This document shows positions 17,505 through 26,927 of a stretch of 64,000 bases of DNA, in pieces. The notes below the pieces were generated by a model. The model had not been told where the DNA came from. It searched no databases and worked only from the letters and a program-made list of their open reading frames with translations. Numbering within the stretch: the first letter of the stretch is position 1; every line of letters begins with the position of its first letter. The DNA is taken from assembly GCF_013184495.1 (NCBI RefSeq), contig NZ_JAAOIY010000001.1, forward strand, positions 1,116,001-1,180,000. Reading direction: 5' to 3'. The DNA comes from Sporosarcina jiandibaonis. GTDB lineage: Bacteria; Bacillota; Bacilli; Bacillales_A; Planococcaceae. Position numbers and translations under genes: made by a program.

Positions 17505-18932
17505 TTAAAATAACTCTTCGATTATTTCTTTTACGGCAGCTTTTCCTTGATCGACACAATCGGGTAATCCGACGCCATCATAAGATGCGCCTACTAATTT
17601 CACGAGTGGAAATTCGTTCTGAATCTCAGCACGCGCAGCATCGATTCTTTCCTGATGACCTACCCTATATTGCGGGCGATCATGCTTCCAACGAGTAATC
17701 ACCGTGAATTCCGGTTTTCCTTTAATGTTGATAATTCTATTTAAATCTGCCAGCACAATTTTCTCAATTTCTGCATCGGGCAAGTCGACAATCATTTCAT
17801 CACCTATTCGGCCGACGAATGCACGAATCAGTACTTTCCCTTTTGGCGTTGACGTTGGCCATTTCCGATGTGTCCACGTACATGCCGTAATGGAGAAGTC
17901 ACCAGTTCTTGAAACAAGAAACCCTGTCCCTTCTTCATCTTGCACAACAGCTTCTTCAGGAAATGCCAGTGCGACTGTCGCAACAGATGTAGTCGGAATT
18001 CCTCCCAAATCTTGCAACAAACCATGCGGTGCGAATAAATCACTTGCCATTTTGTGCCCCGTGGTCAGGATTACTGCATCCGCCTCTATGATTTGTCCAT
18101 CGTTCAATTGAAGTACGGTTTTATTTTCCAATCGTTTAATTGAATCGACGCGAACACCTTTCAAAACTGAATTCGGGTTGAGTTTTTCTTCGATTGCTTC
18201 GACTAATGTTTCAAGTCCATTTCGGAATGTGTGAAAGACCCCTTCCCTTTTGGCAGGAAGTCCGTCTTTCTCGGTCACTGGTTTTGGCGCCGATTTTTTC
18301 ATTCCAAGGATTAAACTTCTGTGCTTTTTCTCAACTTCATAGAATTGAGGGTAAGTCGATTTTAAACTCATTTCGTCGATATCCCCGGAGTAAACACCTG
18401 ACAAAAGCGGTTCAATCAAGTTCTCAACAACTTCTCCGCCCAAGCGCCTGCGGAAAAAACTACCAAGCGATTGGTCACCAGAAAAGGAGGAACGAGGAAT
18501 TATTAAATCACCCGCTGCACGTAGTTTACCAGTTAATGAAAATAACTCTGTTTTTAAAAATGGACCCATTTTCGTAGGGATCCCCATCACGGAACCTGCT
18601 GGAATCGGATGGAGTTTCCCGTTAACAAAAATATAAGCTTGGCCTGTCGCATTTTTAACGAGTTCATCTTCAATGCCTAGATCTTTTGCCAAAATTCCGA
18701 TGCTTTTCTTGCGTATAAGGAATGAATCAGGACCGCGCTCAATAATAAAACCGTCACGTCGAACCGTTTGGATTTTTCCTCCCAGACGATTCGACGCTTC
18801 AACGAGGAGTACATCGAGTGCAAGCCCTTTTTCCCGCGCTTCTTTTTGCATATAATAAGCTGCGGAGAGTCCTGTAATCCCTCCACCGACAATGACGACT
18901 TTTTTACGTTGTTCGTTCATGTCCATCATCAC
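17505..18932 (-). CDS. hemY: Coproporphyrinogen III oxidase (HemY/CgoX)
   Basis: A 475-residue FAD enzyme. The dinucleotide-binding motif is VVIVGGGITGLSAAYY near residue 12, followed by GGKIQTVRRDGFIIERGPDSF, and the C-terminal FAD segment ASYDGVGLPDCVDQGK. In Gram-positive bacteria HemY oxidises coproporphyrinogen III to coproporphyrin III in the coproporphyrin-dependent heme pathway; this is family knowledge. It is the third gene of hemE-hemH-hemY, 12 bases after hemH. The start is unclear: GTG 18932 and ATGs at 18929, 18926 and 18920 lie together and none has a clear ribosome site, suggesting coupling to hemH. Confidence 0.92.
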   Translation of the reverse strand: MMMDMNEQRKKVVIVGGGITGLSAAYYMQKEAREKGLALDVLLVEASNRLGGKIQTVRRDGFIIERGPDSFLIRKKSIGILAKDLGIEDELVKNATGQAYIFVNGKLHPIPAGSVMGIPTKMGPFLKTELFSLTGKLRAAGDLIIPRSSFSGDQSLGSFFRRRLGGEVVENLIEPLLSGVYSGDIDEMSLKSTYPQFYEVEKKHRSLILGMKKSAPKPVTEKDGLPAKREGVFHTFRNGLETLVEAIEEKLNPNSVLKGVRVDSIKRLENKTVLQLNDGQIIEADAVILTTGHKMASDLFAPHGLLQDLGGIPTTSVATVALAFPEEAVVQDEEGTGFLVSRTGDFSITACTWTHRKWPTSTPKGKVLIRAFVGRIGDEMIVDLPDAEIEKIVLADLNRIINIKGKPEFTVITRWKHDRPQYRVGHQERIDAARAEIQNEFPLVKLVGASYDGVGLPDCVDQGKAAVKEIIEELF

Positions 18933-18944
18933 GTACTTTCACTA

Positions 18945-19880
18945 TTATTTCTGTTCTTCGAGTTTCCCAAATACCGCATCGACCATCGCATCGACAAAGA
19001 GCGGATCGGTGTTCGGCATAGCCGGACGGTAATAGGAAGCTCCGACCTCGTCACAAACAACCTTGCACTCATAATCATTGTCATAAAGAACTTCCAGGTG
19101 ATCCGATACGAATCCGACTGGCGTATAGACAAACGTCGTATACCCTTTTTCATTATGCAAGTCACGTGTCATGTCTTGCACATCAGGACCTAACCAAGGC
19201 TCAGGCGTTTGTCCTTCACTTTGCCAACCGACTTCGTAATTTTCGACGCCAGCCGCCTCGGCAATTAAATCAGCAGTTTCTTGTAATTGTTCTGGATATG
19301 GATCGCCGTTTGCGACGATTTTTTCAGGAAGCGAGTGAGCTGAAACGATTAGGCATGCTTTTGCACGCTCTTCTTCGCTCATGCTTTCATAGGTTCCTCG
19401 GATTTTGTCCGCCCAGTATTCAATGAACTTCGGCTCTTTGTACCAGCTTTCGACGGATGTCATTTGAATGCCGTATTTTTCGGCTTCTTCTTTGGCACGT
19501 CCATTGTACGACTTAACGGAGAATGTTGAAAAATGCGGTGCAAGTACTATTGATACGGCTTCTGTGATGCCGTCATTATGCATTTGCTCAACTGCTTCTT
19601 CGATGAAAGGCGTAATATGTTTTAGACCGATATACACTTTGAATTCTATTGTCTCTTGCACTTCATTCAAACGATTGCATAACGCGTTTGCTTGGTCTTC
19701 AGTGATTCTGGCTAGCGGGGATATTCCGCCGATTGCCGCATAACGATTTTGAAGGTCTTCCAACTGTTCAGGTGCCGGCGGACGACCGCGTCTGATATGC
19801 GTGTAATACGGTTCAATATCCTCTTCTTTATAAGGAGTTCCGTACGCCATTACCAATAGACCCATTTTCTTTTTGGTCAT
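18945..19880 (-). CDS. hemH: Ferrochelatase (coproporphyrin type, CpfC)
   Basis: A 311-residue enzyme that inserts iron into coproporphyrin III. Family segments are [27 protein letters not shown] at the N-terminus (here split: [20 protein letters not shown]), the metal-site histidine in SAHSLPE, and the acidic pair in [18 protein letters not shown] 19880 is chosen because AGAGGTG lies six bases upstream; a GTG three codons earlier overlaps that ribosome site. It lies between hemE and hemY on the same strand with short gaps, so one transcript is likely. Confidence 0.94.
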   Translation of the reverse strand: MTKKKMGLLVMAYGTPYKEEDIEPYYTHIRRGRPPAPEQLEDLQNRYAAIGGISPLARITEDQANALCNRLNEVQETIEFKVYIGLKHITPFIEEAVEQMHNDGITEAVSIVLAPHFSTFSVKSYNGRAKEEAEKYGIQMTSVESWYKEPKFIEYWADKIRGTYESMSEEERAKACLIVSAHSLPEKIVANGDPYPEQLQETADLIAEAAGVENYEVGWQSEGQTPEPWLGPDVQDMTRDLHNEKGYTTFVYTPVGFVSDHLEVLYDNDYECKVVCDEVGASYYRPAMPNTDPLFVDAMVDAVFGKLEEQK

Positions 19881-19901
19881 ATTTATCACCTCTTTTAATA
19901 A

Positions 19902-20954
19902 TTAGCTATTTTGTTTACGTAATTCAGCACTGTACGTATGCACTAATTCAGTTAACTTTTTCAATGTCGCAGGTTTTACATCCGGGAATACACCGTGTCC
20001 AAGGTTAAAGATATGGCTACCGTGTTCCACCCCTTGTTCGATGATTACTTTTGCACGTTCTTCGATAACTTTCCAATCCGCAATGAGTATTGTCGGATCT
20101 AAGTTCCCTTGTAGCGTTTTTGTCAGACCGCGTTCGCCAGCTTCTTTAATCGGCAAGCGCCAGTCAAGTCCAACAACATCTACTGGAAGGTCATGCCATT
20201 CATTTGCAAGATGGCTAGCGCCTACACCGAATGTAATGAGTGGAACATCTAGTTTGCGAAGTTCCGTGAAAATACGTGTCATAACAGGTTTGATGAAGAT
20301 TCTGTAATCTGAAACGCTTAATGCGCCGACCCAAGAATCGAAAATTTGAATTGCTTTCGCGCCAGCGTTAACTTGTGCTGTCACATACGTGATTGTCATA
20401 TCCGCAAGTTTGTCCATTAGCGCAAACCATGCTTCAGGCTGCGACACCATGAATGACTTTGTTAAGTTGTAAGTTCTTGAAGGACCGCCTTCAATCATAT
20501 AGCTCGCAAGTGTAAACGGCGCGCCCGCGAAACCGATGAGCGGAACATTCAATTGTTCTTGCGTTAACATTTTAATCGTTTCCAAAACATATGGTACATC
20601 ATCTTCCGGTGAGATTTCACCCAGTTTATGTACGTCTTGCACTGAACGAACTGGATTGCTAATGACTGGACCAACGCCAGCCTTGATTTTCACATCGATT
20701 CCAAGTGCTGGAAGTGGTGTCACAATGTCTTTATATAAAATCGCTGCGTCTACGTTATATTGATCAACAGGAAGTTTTGTAACGTATGCGCAAAGTTCCG
20801 GTTTTCGTACAATATCTTCCAACGAACCATGTTCTTCTTTAATTTTTAAATACTCAGGCTGTGAACGTCCTGCTTGTCTCATATACCATACTGGCGTGTG
20901 CTCAATTTTCTCTCCGCGTGCTGCACGCAAAAGTGTGTCGTTAAATTTAGTCAT
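19902..20954 (-). CDS. hemE: Uroporphyrinogen decarboxylase
   Basis: A 350-residue enzyme that decarboxylates uroporphyrinogen III to coproporphyrinogen III in the cytoplasm. Visible signatures are [15 protein letters not shown] near the N-terminus, the catalytic aspartate in [29 protein letters not shown] and the C-terminal [13 protein letters not shown] 20954 is chosen by homology with the N-terminus of the B. subtilis enzyme; an upstream GTG at 20987 has an AGGAG about ten bases before it and would add eleven residues. First gene of the hemEHY operon and divergent from hmoB. Confidence 0.94.
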   Translation of the reverse strand: MTKFNDTLLRAARGEKIEHTPVWYMRQAGRSQPEYLKIKEEHGSLEDIVRKPELCAYVTKLPVDQYNVDAAILYKDIVTPLPALGIDVKIKAGVGPVISNPVRSVQDVHKLGEISPEDDVPYVLETIKMLTQEQLNVPLIGFAGAPFTLASYMIEGGPSRTYNLTKSFMVSQPEAWFALMDKLADMTITYVTAQVNAGAKAIQIFDSWVGALSVSDYRIFIKPVMTRIFTELRKLDVPLITFGVGASHLANEWHDLPVDVVGLDWRLPIKEAGERGLTKTLQGNLDPTILIADWKVIEERAKVIIEQGVEHGSHIFNLGHGVFPDVKPATLKKLTELVHTYSAELRKQNS

Positions 20955-21149
20955 AAATTTTATTCCCACTTTCAATAATATTTTCACCTTAAATATATCT
21001 CCTATAAATAGTAGAGCTTTATGTGCATTTTGTATAGTTGAATGCCCCCATTGTCATACAATCGTCTTTAATTTCGCCACATAATCGTCAATCTTTGTTT
21101 CAAACTTCGAGATATGGGAAAATATGAAGTAGTAAGGGGAGGTTATAGA

Positions 21150-21686
21150 ATGAACATTTTTTTAACATCGGGGACAATGGGTTTTATGGAAACCGTTAGA
21201 AAACGTTATGCTAATGAAATGATGATTGTTATGCATGGTGCTGGAAATTCAGTGTTGCTGCATGAAACAGAAGGGAAAACCGTTTTTCAAACCCCGCGGC
21301 GATATGAGGTGATCAGCTCTTCCGGCAAACTGACAGAAGAAGGTTTTTTCGCTTTCAATAATATACCTATTACAGATGAAGGCCGGCCGATTTTCGAGCA
21401 TCGCTTCCAAAGTCGAATAGAAGCTATCGCCGGCGAACCTGGATTTGTGGCTTACCGGCTGCTTCGACCATTAAATTCAGAAACGTATATAATCTTATCA
21501 CAGTGGACGAGTAAAGAATTTTTAAACTTGTGGCTCGATTCCCCCGCTTACAAAAAGATGAACGATAGTATCGAAAATGAAGTCGGATTGGATAAGATGC
21601 AACATATCTTCTTAAGCGCCCCCTATGTGACGACTTATAAAACAAAAGTGGAGAAAGAACAAAACGGAGAAGACTACAGCAATTAA
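21150..21686 (+). CDS. hmoB: Heme-degrading monooxygenase (HmoB/YhgC)
   Basis: A 178-residue protein with a C-terminal antibiotic-biosynthesis-monooxygenase (ABM) fold, seen in NNIPITDEGRPIFEHRF, IEAIAGEPGFVAYRLLRP and YIILSQWTSKEFLNLWLDSPAY. B. subtilis HmoB opens the heme ring to release iron, and also lies next to hemE, so the assignment is supported by both sequence and position. ATG 21150 has GGGGAGG seven bases upstream. It is divergent from hemE across about 195 bases and ends at a strong terminator. Confidence 0.9.
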   Translation: MNIFLTSGTMGFMETVRKRYANEMMIVMHGAGNSVLLHETEGKTVFQTPRRYEVISSSGKLTEEGFFAFNNIPITDEGRPIFEHRFQSRIEAIAGEPGFVAYRLLRPLNSETYIILSQWTSKEFLNLWLDSPAYKKMNDSIENEVGLDKMQHIFLSAPYVTTYKTKVEKEQNGEDYSN

Positions 21687-21698
21687 TAATATACGTGC

Positions 21699-21748
21699 AT
21701 GAAGTATAGGAGGAACCGAAATTCTTCCTATACTTCATTTTTGTTTTT
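21699..21748 (+). terminator. Rho-independent terminator of hmoB
   Basis: ATGAAGTATAGGAGGA pairs with TCTTCCTATACTTCAT (one GU pair), followed by TTTTGTTTTT. Confidence 0.92.
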
Positions 21749-21749
21749 A

Positions 21750-21778
21750 TTGAAGCTGCAACGTATCATTGGTACAAT
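21750..21778 (+). promoter_or_regulatory. SigA promoter of the M20 amidohydrolase
   Basis: TTGAAG (21750-21755) and TACAAT (21773-21778) are 17 bases apart, 40 bases before the start codon. Confidence 0.7.
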
Positions 21779-21817
21779 AAACTTTCAAACTATTTTGTAC
21801 TTGAGAGGGGAATATTC

Positions 21818-22981
21818 GTGAAAGAAAAGCTATTTGAAAAACTTGCAAATTCATATGAAGATATGGTTGTTATGCGCCGTTATTTACATATGAATCCGGA
21901 GTTGTCATTTAAAGAGGAAAAAACCGCTAACTATATTGTTGATTTTTATACGGATCTCGGCATTGATGTTCGTTCGGGAGTCGGCGGCAACGGTGTCGTT
22001 GCTCGTGTAAAAGGCGGTAGGCCTGGTAAAACAGTAGCGCTTCGTGCTGACTTTGATGCCCTGCCGATTCAAGACGAAAAAGATGTTCCCTATAAATCTA
22101 CTGTTCCAGGCGTTATGCATGCATGCGGTCACGACGGTCACACAGCAACGCTTCTCCAACTTGCGAAAGCGATTTATGAGATGAAGGAAGAATTAGCGGG
22201 CGAATATGTATTTATTCACCAACATGCCGAAGAATATGCCCCGGGCGGCGCAAAACCGATGATTGAGGACGGTTGTCTCGACGGTGTCGATGTAATCTTT
22301 GGAACGCATCTTTGGTCACTGACTGATGCGGGCGCCATTGAATACCGAACCGGACCTGTTATGGCCGCTGCCGATCGATTTGACATCACGGTTCAAGGCG
22401 CCGGCGGGCATGGTGCCGCGCCGCATCAAACAAAAGATGCGATTGCAATCGGCGCGCAGCTCGTAACAAATTTACAGCAAATCGTATCGCGTCGTGTGAA
22501 TCCGACCGAATCAGCAGTTTTATCTGTCGGTTCTTTTGTTGCTGAAAATGCGTTCAACGTGATTGCCGATTCGGCAAAAATCGGCGGCACGGTTCGAACA
22601 TTCAACCCGAAAATTCGCGATTTAATGGAACGCGAAATGAAACGCGTAGTTGATGGCACTGCACTTGCAAATGACTGCGAAATTGAATTCGCCTATGAAC
22701 GCGGATATCCTGCCGTTGTTAACCATGAAGATGAAACTGAGTTTTTAAAATCGATAGCGGAACAAATTCCAGGTGTTGAAAAGGTTGTTGAAACGGAGCC
22801 CCATATGGGCGGCGAAGATTTCGCTTACTACCTTGAAAAAGTGCCCGGCACATTTTTCTTTACCGGCGCAAGACCTGAAAATCCATATCCGCACCATCAT
22901 CCGAAATTCGATTTTGATGAAAATGCGATGCTGATTGCGGCAAAAGTGCTAGGGGCCGCGGCATTGGATTACCAAGAATAA
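21818..22981 (+). CDS. M20 family amidohydrolase (N-acyl-amino-acid type)
   Basis: A 387-residue metal-dependent amidohydrolase of the HipO/YhaA group. Metal-binding and catalytic segments are MHACGHDGHTATLL, HQHAEEYAPGGAKPMIEDG and, near the end, EPHMGGEDFAYYL; the dimerisation domain carries GAGGHGAAPHQTKDA. It should hydrolyse N-acylated amino acids in the cytoplasm; exact substrate is unknown. The start is GTG 21818, with GAGAGGGG nine bases upstream. It is monocistronic with its own promoter and a terminator at 23070. Confidence 0.9.
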   Translation: MKEKLFEKLANSYEDMVVMRRYLHMNPELSFKEEKTANYIVDFYTDLGIDVRSGVGGNGVVARVKGGRPGKTVALRADFDALPIQDEKDVPYKSTVPGVMHACGHDGHTATLLQLAKAIYEMKEELAGEYVFIHQHAEEYAPGGAKPMIEDGCLDGVDVIFGTHLWSLTDAGAIEYRTGPVMAAADRFDITVQGAGGHGAAPHQTKDAIAIGAQLVTNLQQIVSRRVNPTESAVLSVGSFVAENAFNVIADSAKIGGTVRTFNPKIRDLMEREMKRVVDGTALANDCEIEFAYERGYPAVVNHEDETEFLKSIAEQIPGVEKVVETEPHMGGEDFAYYLEKVPGTFFFTGARPENPYPHHHPKFDFDENAMLIAAKVLGAAALDYQE

Positions 22982-23069
22982 GGTTTTTCAATAGTTTTCT
23001 AGTTTTTTACTGATTATGGGATTTACTTCCTTGTATTAGGCGTTCAATCGAATGATTCTTAAGAACTAA

Positions 23070-23107
23070 AAGCCCATCCTGCATTTGCGGGATGGGTTTT
23101 TTTCTAT
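23070..23107 (+). terminator. Rho-independent terminator
   Basis: AGCCCATCCTGC pairs with GCGGGATGGGTT (two GU pairs), followed by a run of seven T residues. Confidence 0.9.
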
Positions 23108-23167
23108 ATAATTCTCTATTGAAGTAAAACCTTAACCTATCTCTATTTTCTCAATTCGGCATAGGTT

Positions 23168-23181
23168 AAAAGATTCATTTT
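23168..23181 (+). promoter_or_regulatory. Candidate ComK AT-box upstream of comK
   Basis: AAAAGATTCATTTT resembles the ComK half-box AAAA-N5-TTTT but with a six-base centre. It lies about 32 bases upstream of the -35. A second half-box was not clearly found, so autoregulation is only a suggestion. Confidence 0.35.
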
Positions 23182-23198
23182 GGATAATAATGCTAATT

Positions 23199-23241
23199 AC
23201 ACATGTAATGTGTTGAAATATTAAATTATTTTATATAGTAT
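23199..23241 (+). promoter_or_regulatory. comK promoter with overlapping palindrome
   Basis: TTGAAA (23213-23218) and TAGTAT (23236-23241) are 17 bases apart. A palindrome ACACAT-GTA-ATGTGT (23199-23213) abuts the -35, a good place for a regulator to bind. The in-frame ATG at 23240 lies inside this -10 element. Confidence 0.65.
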
Positions 23242-23275
23242 GAATCGTATAACAATTGGAAAGGTGTTGGTTAAT

Positions 23276-23767
23276 GTGCAAGTGAACAGTCGGAGTTCGC
23301 CATATATTGTTTCTTTAAAAACATTAGTACTCGAACCGGTTTTTGTGGAATCTAGATTGATGTGTCGGGCCATTGAAGAGGACAAAATACTTACTTATTC
23401 GCACTCGCCGCTACATAGTATAAGAAATTCATGTCGGCATTATGGGCACTCGTTTGAAAATGCAATGGAAGTCGCTAAAAAGTTTTTGAGAAAACTTCAT
23501 AAACCGCCTATTATTGTCGCTTATAATTATGGGGGTCCAATCCCATTTTTCCCGACGTTATCGCCAAACGCCCCTGATAACATCTGGATTGCTTTACATG
23601 CGGTTGCCAATGTCCGATCCCTGAATAATGCATGTATTATCCACTTGATCAACGGTGATGAAATTAAAGTCAATGTATCTGCTTCAACAATTTATCGCCA
23701 AGTCGCATTGGCGAATTGGTTAGAAAAAGATCAGATAAGAAAATACCAAGAACTTTCGAGATTTTAA
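23276..23767 (+). CDS. comK: Competence transcription factor ComK
   Basis: A 163-residue ComK homologue. Diagnostic segments are IRNSCRHYGHSFENA, KKFLRKLHKPPIIV and FFPTLSPNAPDNIWIALHAV, matching the core of B. subtilis ComK. ComK activates the DNA-uptake genes. The protein ends at QELSRF and lacks the last 30 or so residues of the B. subtilis protein, including the region with its FMLYPK MecA-recognition signal. The start is taken as GTG 23276, with GGAAAGGTG nine bases upstream; the ATG at 23240 lies within the promoter and has no ribosome site. It converges with yhjD. Confidence 0.87.
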   Translation: MQVNSRSSPYIVSLKTLVLEPVFVESRLMCRAIEEDKILTYSHSPLHSIRNSCRHYGHSFENAMEVAKKFLRKLHKPPIIVAYNYGGPIPFFPTLSPNAPDNIWIALHAVANVRSLNNACIIHLINGDEIKVNVSASTIYRQVALANWLEKDQIRKYQELSRF

Positions 23768-23783
23768 CCTTATTAATTTTTCT

Positions 23784-24143
23784 TCAAGCTCCTGTCATGG
23801 CTAAATAAACAGTTATCAGCTCTTCGGTTCGATTGCGCAGGCGAACATTCAGGTAGCGGCGGCGTTCTTCATAACCGCCGTGTAAAAAGAGATACTCAGT
23901 GAAAGTATCATCTGTCTGACCGCGAATAACTTTCATATTATTTCGCCGCAAATAAATCGATGTCTGTTTGAGTTCTGCCCGTACAATTTTCAGCGCCTCC
24001 TCAACAAGATTGACATATGGTCTTTTTAATTTAAATGAGCCCTTTTCAAATTCTTGCCGATCCCGTTCTAAAACGATGAGAACCATCGGCAAGTAAATCA
24101 TATTTTCGAAGTACTGCAAAGACTCCACTGGAATTAGTGCCAT
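23784..24143 (-). CDS. yhjD: YhjD-like protein of unknown function
   Basis: A 119-residue cytoplasmic protein. The pattern YLPMVLIVLERDRQEFE, KRPYVNLVEEALKIVRAELK and GYEERRRYLNVRLRNRTEEL matches the B. subtilis YhjD family, for which no function is known. It is rich in arginine and predicted helix. ATG 24143 follows GGAGGG by six to seven bases, and a SigA promoter lies just upstream. In B. subtilis yhjD also lies a few genes from comK, so position supports the name. Confidence 0.75.
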   Translation of the reverse strand: MALIPVESLQYFENMIYLPMVLIVLERDRQEFEKGSFKLKRPYVNLVEEALKIVRAELKQTSIYLRRNNMKVIRGQTDDTFTEYLFLHGGYEERRRYLNVRLRNRTEELITVYLAMTGA

Positions 24144-24174
24144 ACCTTTCCCTCCGTTACGGAACATTTGTTCT

Positions 24175-24203
24175 AGTATATGCTTTTTTCGGGGAAATAT
24201 CAA
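24175..24203 (-). promoter_or_regulatory. SigA promoter of yhjD
   Basis: On the minus strand TTGATA (24203-24198) and TATACT (24180-24175) are separated by 17 bases. Confidence 0.78.
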
Positions 24204-24221
24204 CTTGTAAAAGATGGTGCA

Positions 24222-24258
24222 ATAAAAAAACTCCTTGCCGCAATGAGCAAGGAGTTTA
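24222..24258 (-). terminator. Rho-independent terminator
   Basis: On the minus strand ACTCCTTGC pairs with GCAAGGAGT around an eight-base loop and is followed by TTTTTTT, downstream of the lipoprotein gene. Confidence 0.9.
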
Positions 24259-24269
24259 ATGTGCACTAT

Positions 24270-24845
24270 TTACTTTTTTTCATCGCCAATATAGTGAATA
24301 GACGATACTTTCCAATTGCCGTCATCTTTCGTGAATACGGTCACTTGTCGGCCCAATTGATCGAATTCCAAACCCGATGAAATTTGCTTAATCTTTGTCT
24401 TTAGCTTTGCGAATACTTGAGCTTCCTGTTCAGAGTACTGAACGATTGTAATATCGGCAGCTTCGCGGTTCAAATCATATTCTTCGAACTGTTCTTCCAT
24501 ATATTCGCGTTCTTCTTCCAAATCAAACACTTCAGAGTGCTTCGAAAGAGTACCCATATACTTATCGATATCTTTTTCGTTGAATGCATCGATGTAAATA
24601 CTGAATGCTTCTAAAATCCGCTCTTTCTCAGCAGTGGGCACGCCTGCCGCTTCTTCAATCATGCCACCGGACATATTGAATCCAACTTGTTTGTCATCCA
24701 CTCCGTGATCAATCGCGCCGTTATTCGTGGCCGTTTCACCATCATCGACGGAACCATGGTTCGAAGAATTCTCTTTGTCTGCGCTGCAAGCCCCAAGCAC
24801 TAATAAGATTCCTACCATTATTGCAATATAAAACTTCTTCATCAT
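24270..24845 (-). CDS. Lipoprotein with an NTF2/SnoaL-like domain
   Basis: A 191-residue predicted lipoprotein: signal with lipobox LGAC (Cys20), an acidic Asn/Asp/Gly-rich linker (21-60), then an NTF2-like fold (about 70-190) seen in AFSIYIDAFNEKDIDKYMGTLSKHS and VFTKDDGNWKVSSIHYIG. Such domains often bind small ligands or act as accessory parts; no function is assigned. ATG 24845 or the next codon could be the start; AGGAGG lies five and eight bases before them. It follows degU on the same strand after 62 bases and may be partly cotranscribed. Confidence 0.8.
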   Translation of the reverse strand: MMKKFYIAIMVGILLVLGACSADKENSSNHGSVDDGETATNNGAIDHGVDDKQVGFNMSGGMIEEAAGVPTAEKERILEAFSIYIDAFNEKDIDKYMGTLSKHSEVFDLEEEREYMEEQFEEYDLNREAADITIVQYSEQEAQVFAKLKTKIKQISSGLEFDQLGRQVTVFTKDDGNWKVSSIHYIGDEKK

Positions 24846-24907
24846 TTTTCCTCCTGCGTGCGAAAAAGGGCCACTCCAATTGGACGGCCCTTTTCACTTA
24901 TAAATCA

Positions 24908-25588
24908 TTACTTTACTTCAACCCAACCGTTTTTAATTGCCGAAACAACCGCTTGAGTTCTATCATTGACAGCCATTTTTTGTAATATGCTTGATACGTG
25001 ATTTTTCACCGTTTTTTCCGAAATAAATAACGTCTCGCCGATTGTACGGTTGCTTTGTCCATCCGTTAACAATTGTAACACTTCACATTCACGTTTTGTC
25101 AACAAATGATATGGACGTCGAATATCGTTTTGTTGGAATGCGCCTTTATGTTCACGTTCACTTAGCCTACGGAACTCCGTTACAAGATTATGCGTCACTT
25201 TCGGGTGCAAATAAGAACCTCCTGATGAAACGACTTTAATCGCTTCAACAATTGCTTCGGCATCCATTTCCTTCAACATATAACCAAGAGCGCCCGTTTT
25301 GAGTGCATGCGTGACATATGAGCCATCATCATGGATTGATAAAATAATAACTTTTGCTTCCGGGTAATCCTTAAGAAGTTCTTCTGTTGCTTCGACACCG
25401 CTAACGCGAGGCATATTTATATCCATTAGAATAACGTCCGGATTATGTTTTTCATAAAGTTCAACTACTTCACTTCCATCATTACCTTCAGCAACTACTT
25501 CGAACGAATCTTCAAAGTCCAAAATTCGCTTTACTCCCTCCCGAAATAGTTGGTGATCGTCCACAATTACAATTTTTATCGTCGTCAT
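24908..25588 (-). CDS. degU: Two-component response regulator DegU
   Basis: A 226-residue NarL/FixJ-type regulator. The receiver contains VDDHQLF and phosphoacceptor Asp56 in ILMDINMP, the same residue number as B. subtilis DegU. The C-terminal helix-turn-helix is [35 protein letters not shown] in outline. DegU controls exoenzymes, motility and, unphosphorylated, comK. ATG 25588 is chosen because it aligns with the B. subtilis start; ATG 25594 is closer to the GGGAGG site and is an alternative. It follows degS by 23 bases. comK in the same window is a plausible target. Confidence 0.95.
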   Translation of the reverse strand: MTTIKIVIVDDHQLFREGVKRILDFEDSFEVVAEGNDGSEVVELYEKHNPDVILMDINMPRVSGVEATEELLKDYPEAKVIILSIHDDGSYVTHALKTGALGYMLKEMDAEAIVEAIKVVSSGGSYLHPKVTHNLVTEFRRLSEREHKGAFQQNDIRRPYHLLTKRECEVLQLLTDGQSNRTIGETLFISEKTVKNHVSSILQKMAVNDRTQAVVSAIKNGWVEVK

Positions 25589-25611
25589 TAGCATTTTTCC
25601 TCCCAATAATT

Positions 25612-26781
25612 CTAATTCTCAATTAAAGTGTCAATTACCACGCTTTTTAGTGGCACTCCAAATGTGACTTTCGTCCATTTTCCTGGAGTTGAACTAATTT
25701 TCATTTCACCTTTCAGTAATTCGACACGTTCTCGCATTCCAATTAATCCGAAAGATTTATCTCGTACTTCTTTTAATTCGAAGCCTTTTCCATTGTCTTT
25801 AACTTCTATGTTCAGTATATCGCGAAGCCATTCAATTTTCACCCAAACATCCTTGGAATTCCCGTGTTTTATTGCATTGGTCACTGCTTCTTGCACCAAT
25901 CTGAATACCGATATTTCGATATTCGTTGGAAGACGCAGCGGTTGTCCAACACTCATGAAATGGATTTGTGTCGCCCTCTCAAAATTCTCGGTGCTTGATA
26001 GGTACTTTTCCAACGTAGGAACTAAGCCCAAATCATCAAGTGCCATTGGACGTAAGTTGTAAATAATTCGTCTCACTTCAGATAGTGCATCGCGCACTGT
26101 CTCTTTTAATTCATTTAGTTCTTGGAAGGCTAAATCTGCGCCTTTTTCAGCATACACCTTTTCAATTAGGCCTGATCTTAGCAAGACATTGGCCAACATT
26201 TGCGCGGGTCCGTCATGAATATCCCGAGATAGCCTTTTCCGCTCTTCTTCTTGCGCTTCGATTATACTTATCGCGAAATTCTGCTTGAGCCTGGCATCTT
26301 GAAGTGCTTCCCCTACATTTTGCAAATCAGACGTCAAATAATGCACAACCGCTGACACACGGTTTATGAGCTGATCGGCTCTTTGCATCGTTTCCAGAAG
26401 GTCACTCATACGCTTTTGAAGTCTGAAACGTCTTTGTTGCATTTGTTTTTCTTCCATCTCATTGACCGATAACTCAATGAGCAATTTATTGGCAGCTTCA
26501 TATGCCTCGCGTATTTCCGACTCTGAATAACTCGCAAAGTTTTTAGAAACTTCTGCGAGTCGCCTACGTGAACTGCGACTTTTTTCTTCTAACTGGCTAT
26601 TTTCTGTCAGCAAACGAGTAATCGCATTTTCCACCGTTTCAAGCTCAACTTTCATTTCATCAAAGCTTTTACGACTTCGTTCACTTATAATGAATATATC
26701 GTTCTTGGACTGATCCATCGCACGGAGCATATTAGAAAAAATGGTGTCTAACGCTTTAATATCGACTCTTTGGTCTGCCAA
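25612..26781 (-). CDS. degS: Cytoplasmic sensor histidine kinase DegS
   Basis: A 389-residue HisKA_3-type kinase. The N-terminal half is a long coiled-coil sensor (about 20-150) and there is no membrane segment. The phosphoacceptor lies in [16 protein letters not shown]. From the TTG start at 26781 this is His189, the same number as in B. subtilis DegS, which supports that start; a run of G residues sits seven bases upstream. The HATPase domain shows [19 protein letters not shown] and [10 protein letters not shown]. It phosphorylates DegU encoded directly downstream. Confidence 0.95.
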   Translation of the reverse strand: MADQRVDIKALDTIFSNMLRAMDQSKNDIFIISERSRKSFDEMKVELETVENAITRLLTENSQLEEKSRSSRRRLAEVSKNFASYSESEIREAYEAANKLLIELSVNEMEEKQMQQRRFRLQKRMSDLLETMQRADQLINRVSAVVHYLTSDLQNVGEALQDARLKQNFAISIIEAQEEERKRLSRDIHDGPAQMLANVLLRSGLIEKVYAEKGADLAFQELNELKETVRDALSEVRRIIYNLRPMALDDLGLVPTLEKYLSSTENFERATQIHFMSVGQPLRLPTNIEISVFRLVQEAVTNAIKHGNSKDVWVKIEWLRDILNIEVKDNGKGFELKEVRDKSFGLIGMRERVELLKGEMKISSTPGKWTKVTFGVPLKSVVIDTLIEN

Positions 26782-26927
26782 TAGGTTCCCCCCCACTCAG
26801 AAAACAAACAAGTGCACTTTATGTAATGTGCCAAAGGTGCTATCAATTCCTTACGCACTTCATTTATTATATCATTATACAACGAAATGAATATTAAGTT
26901 TGTATTACAGATATCGGAGGTTTTAAT

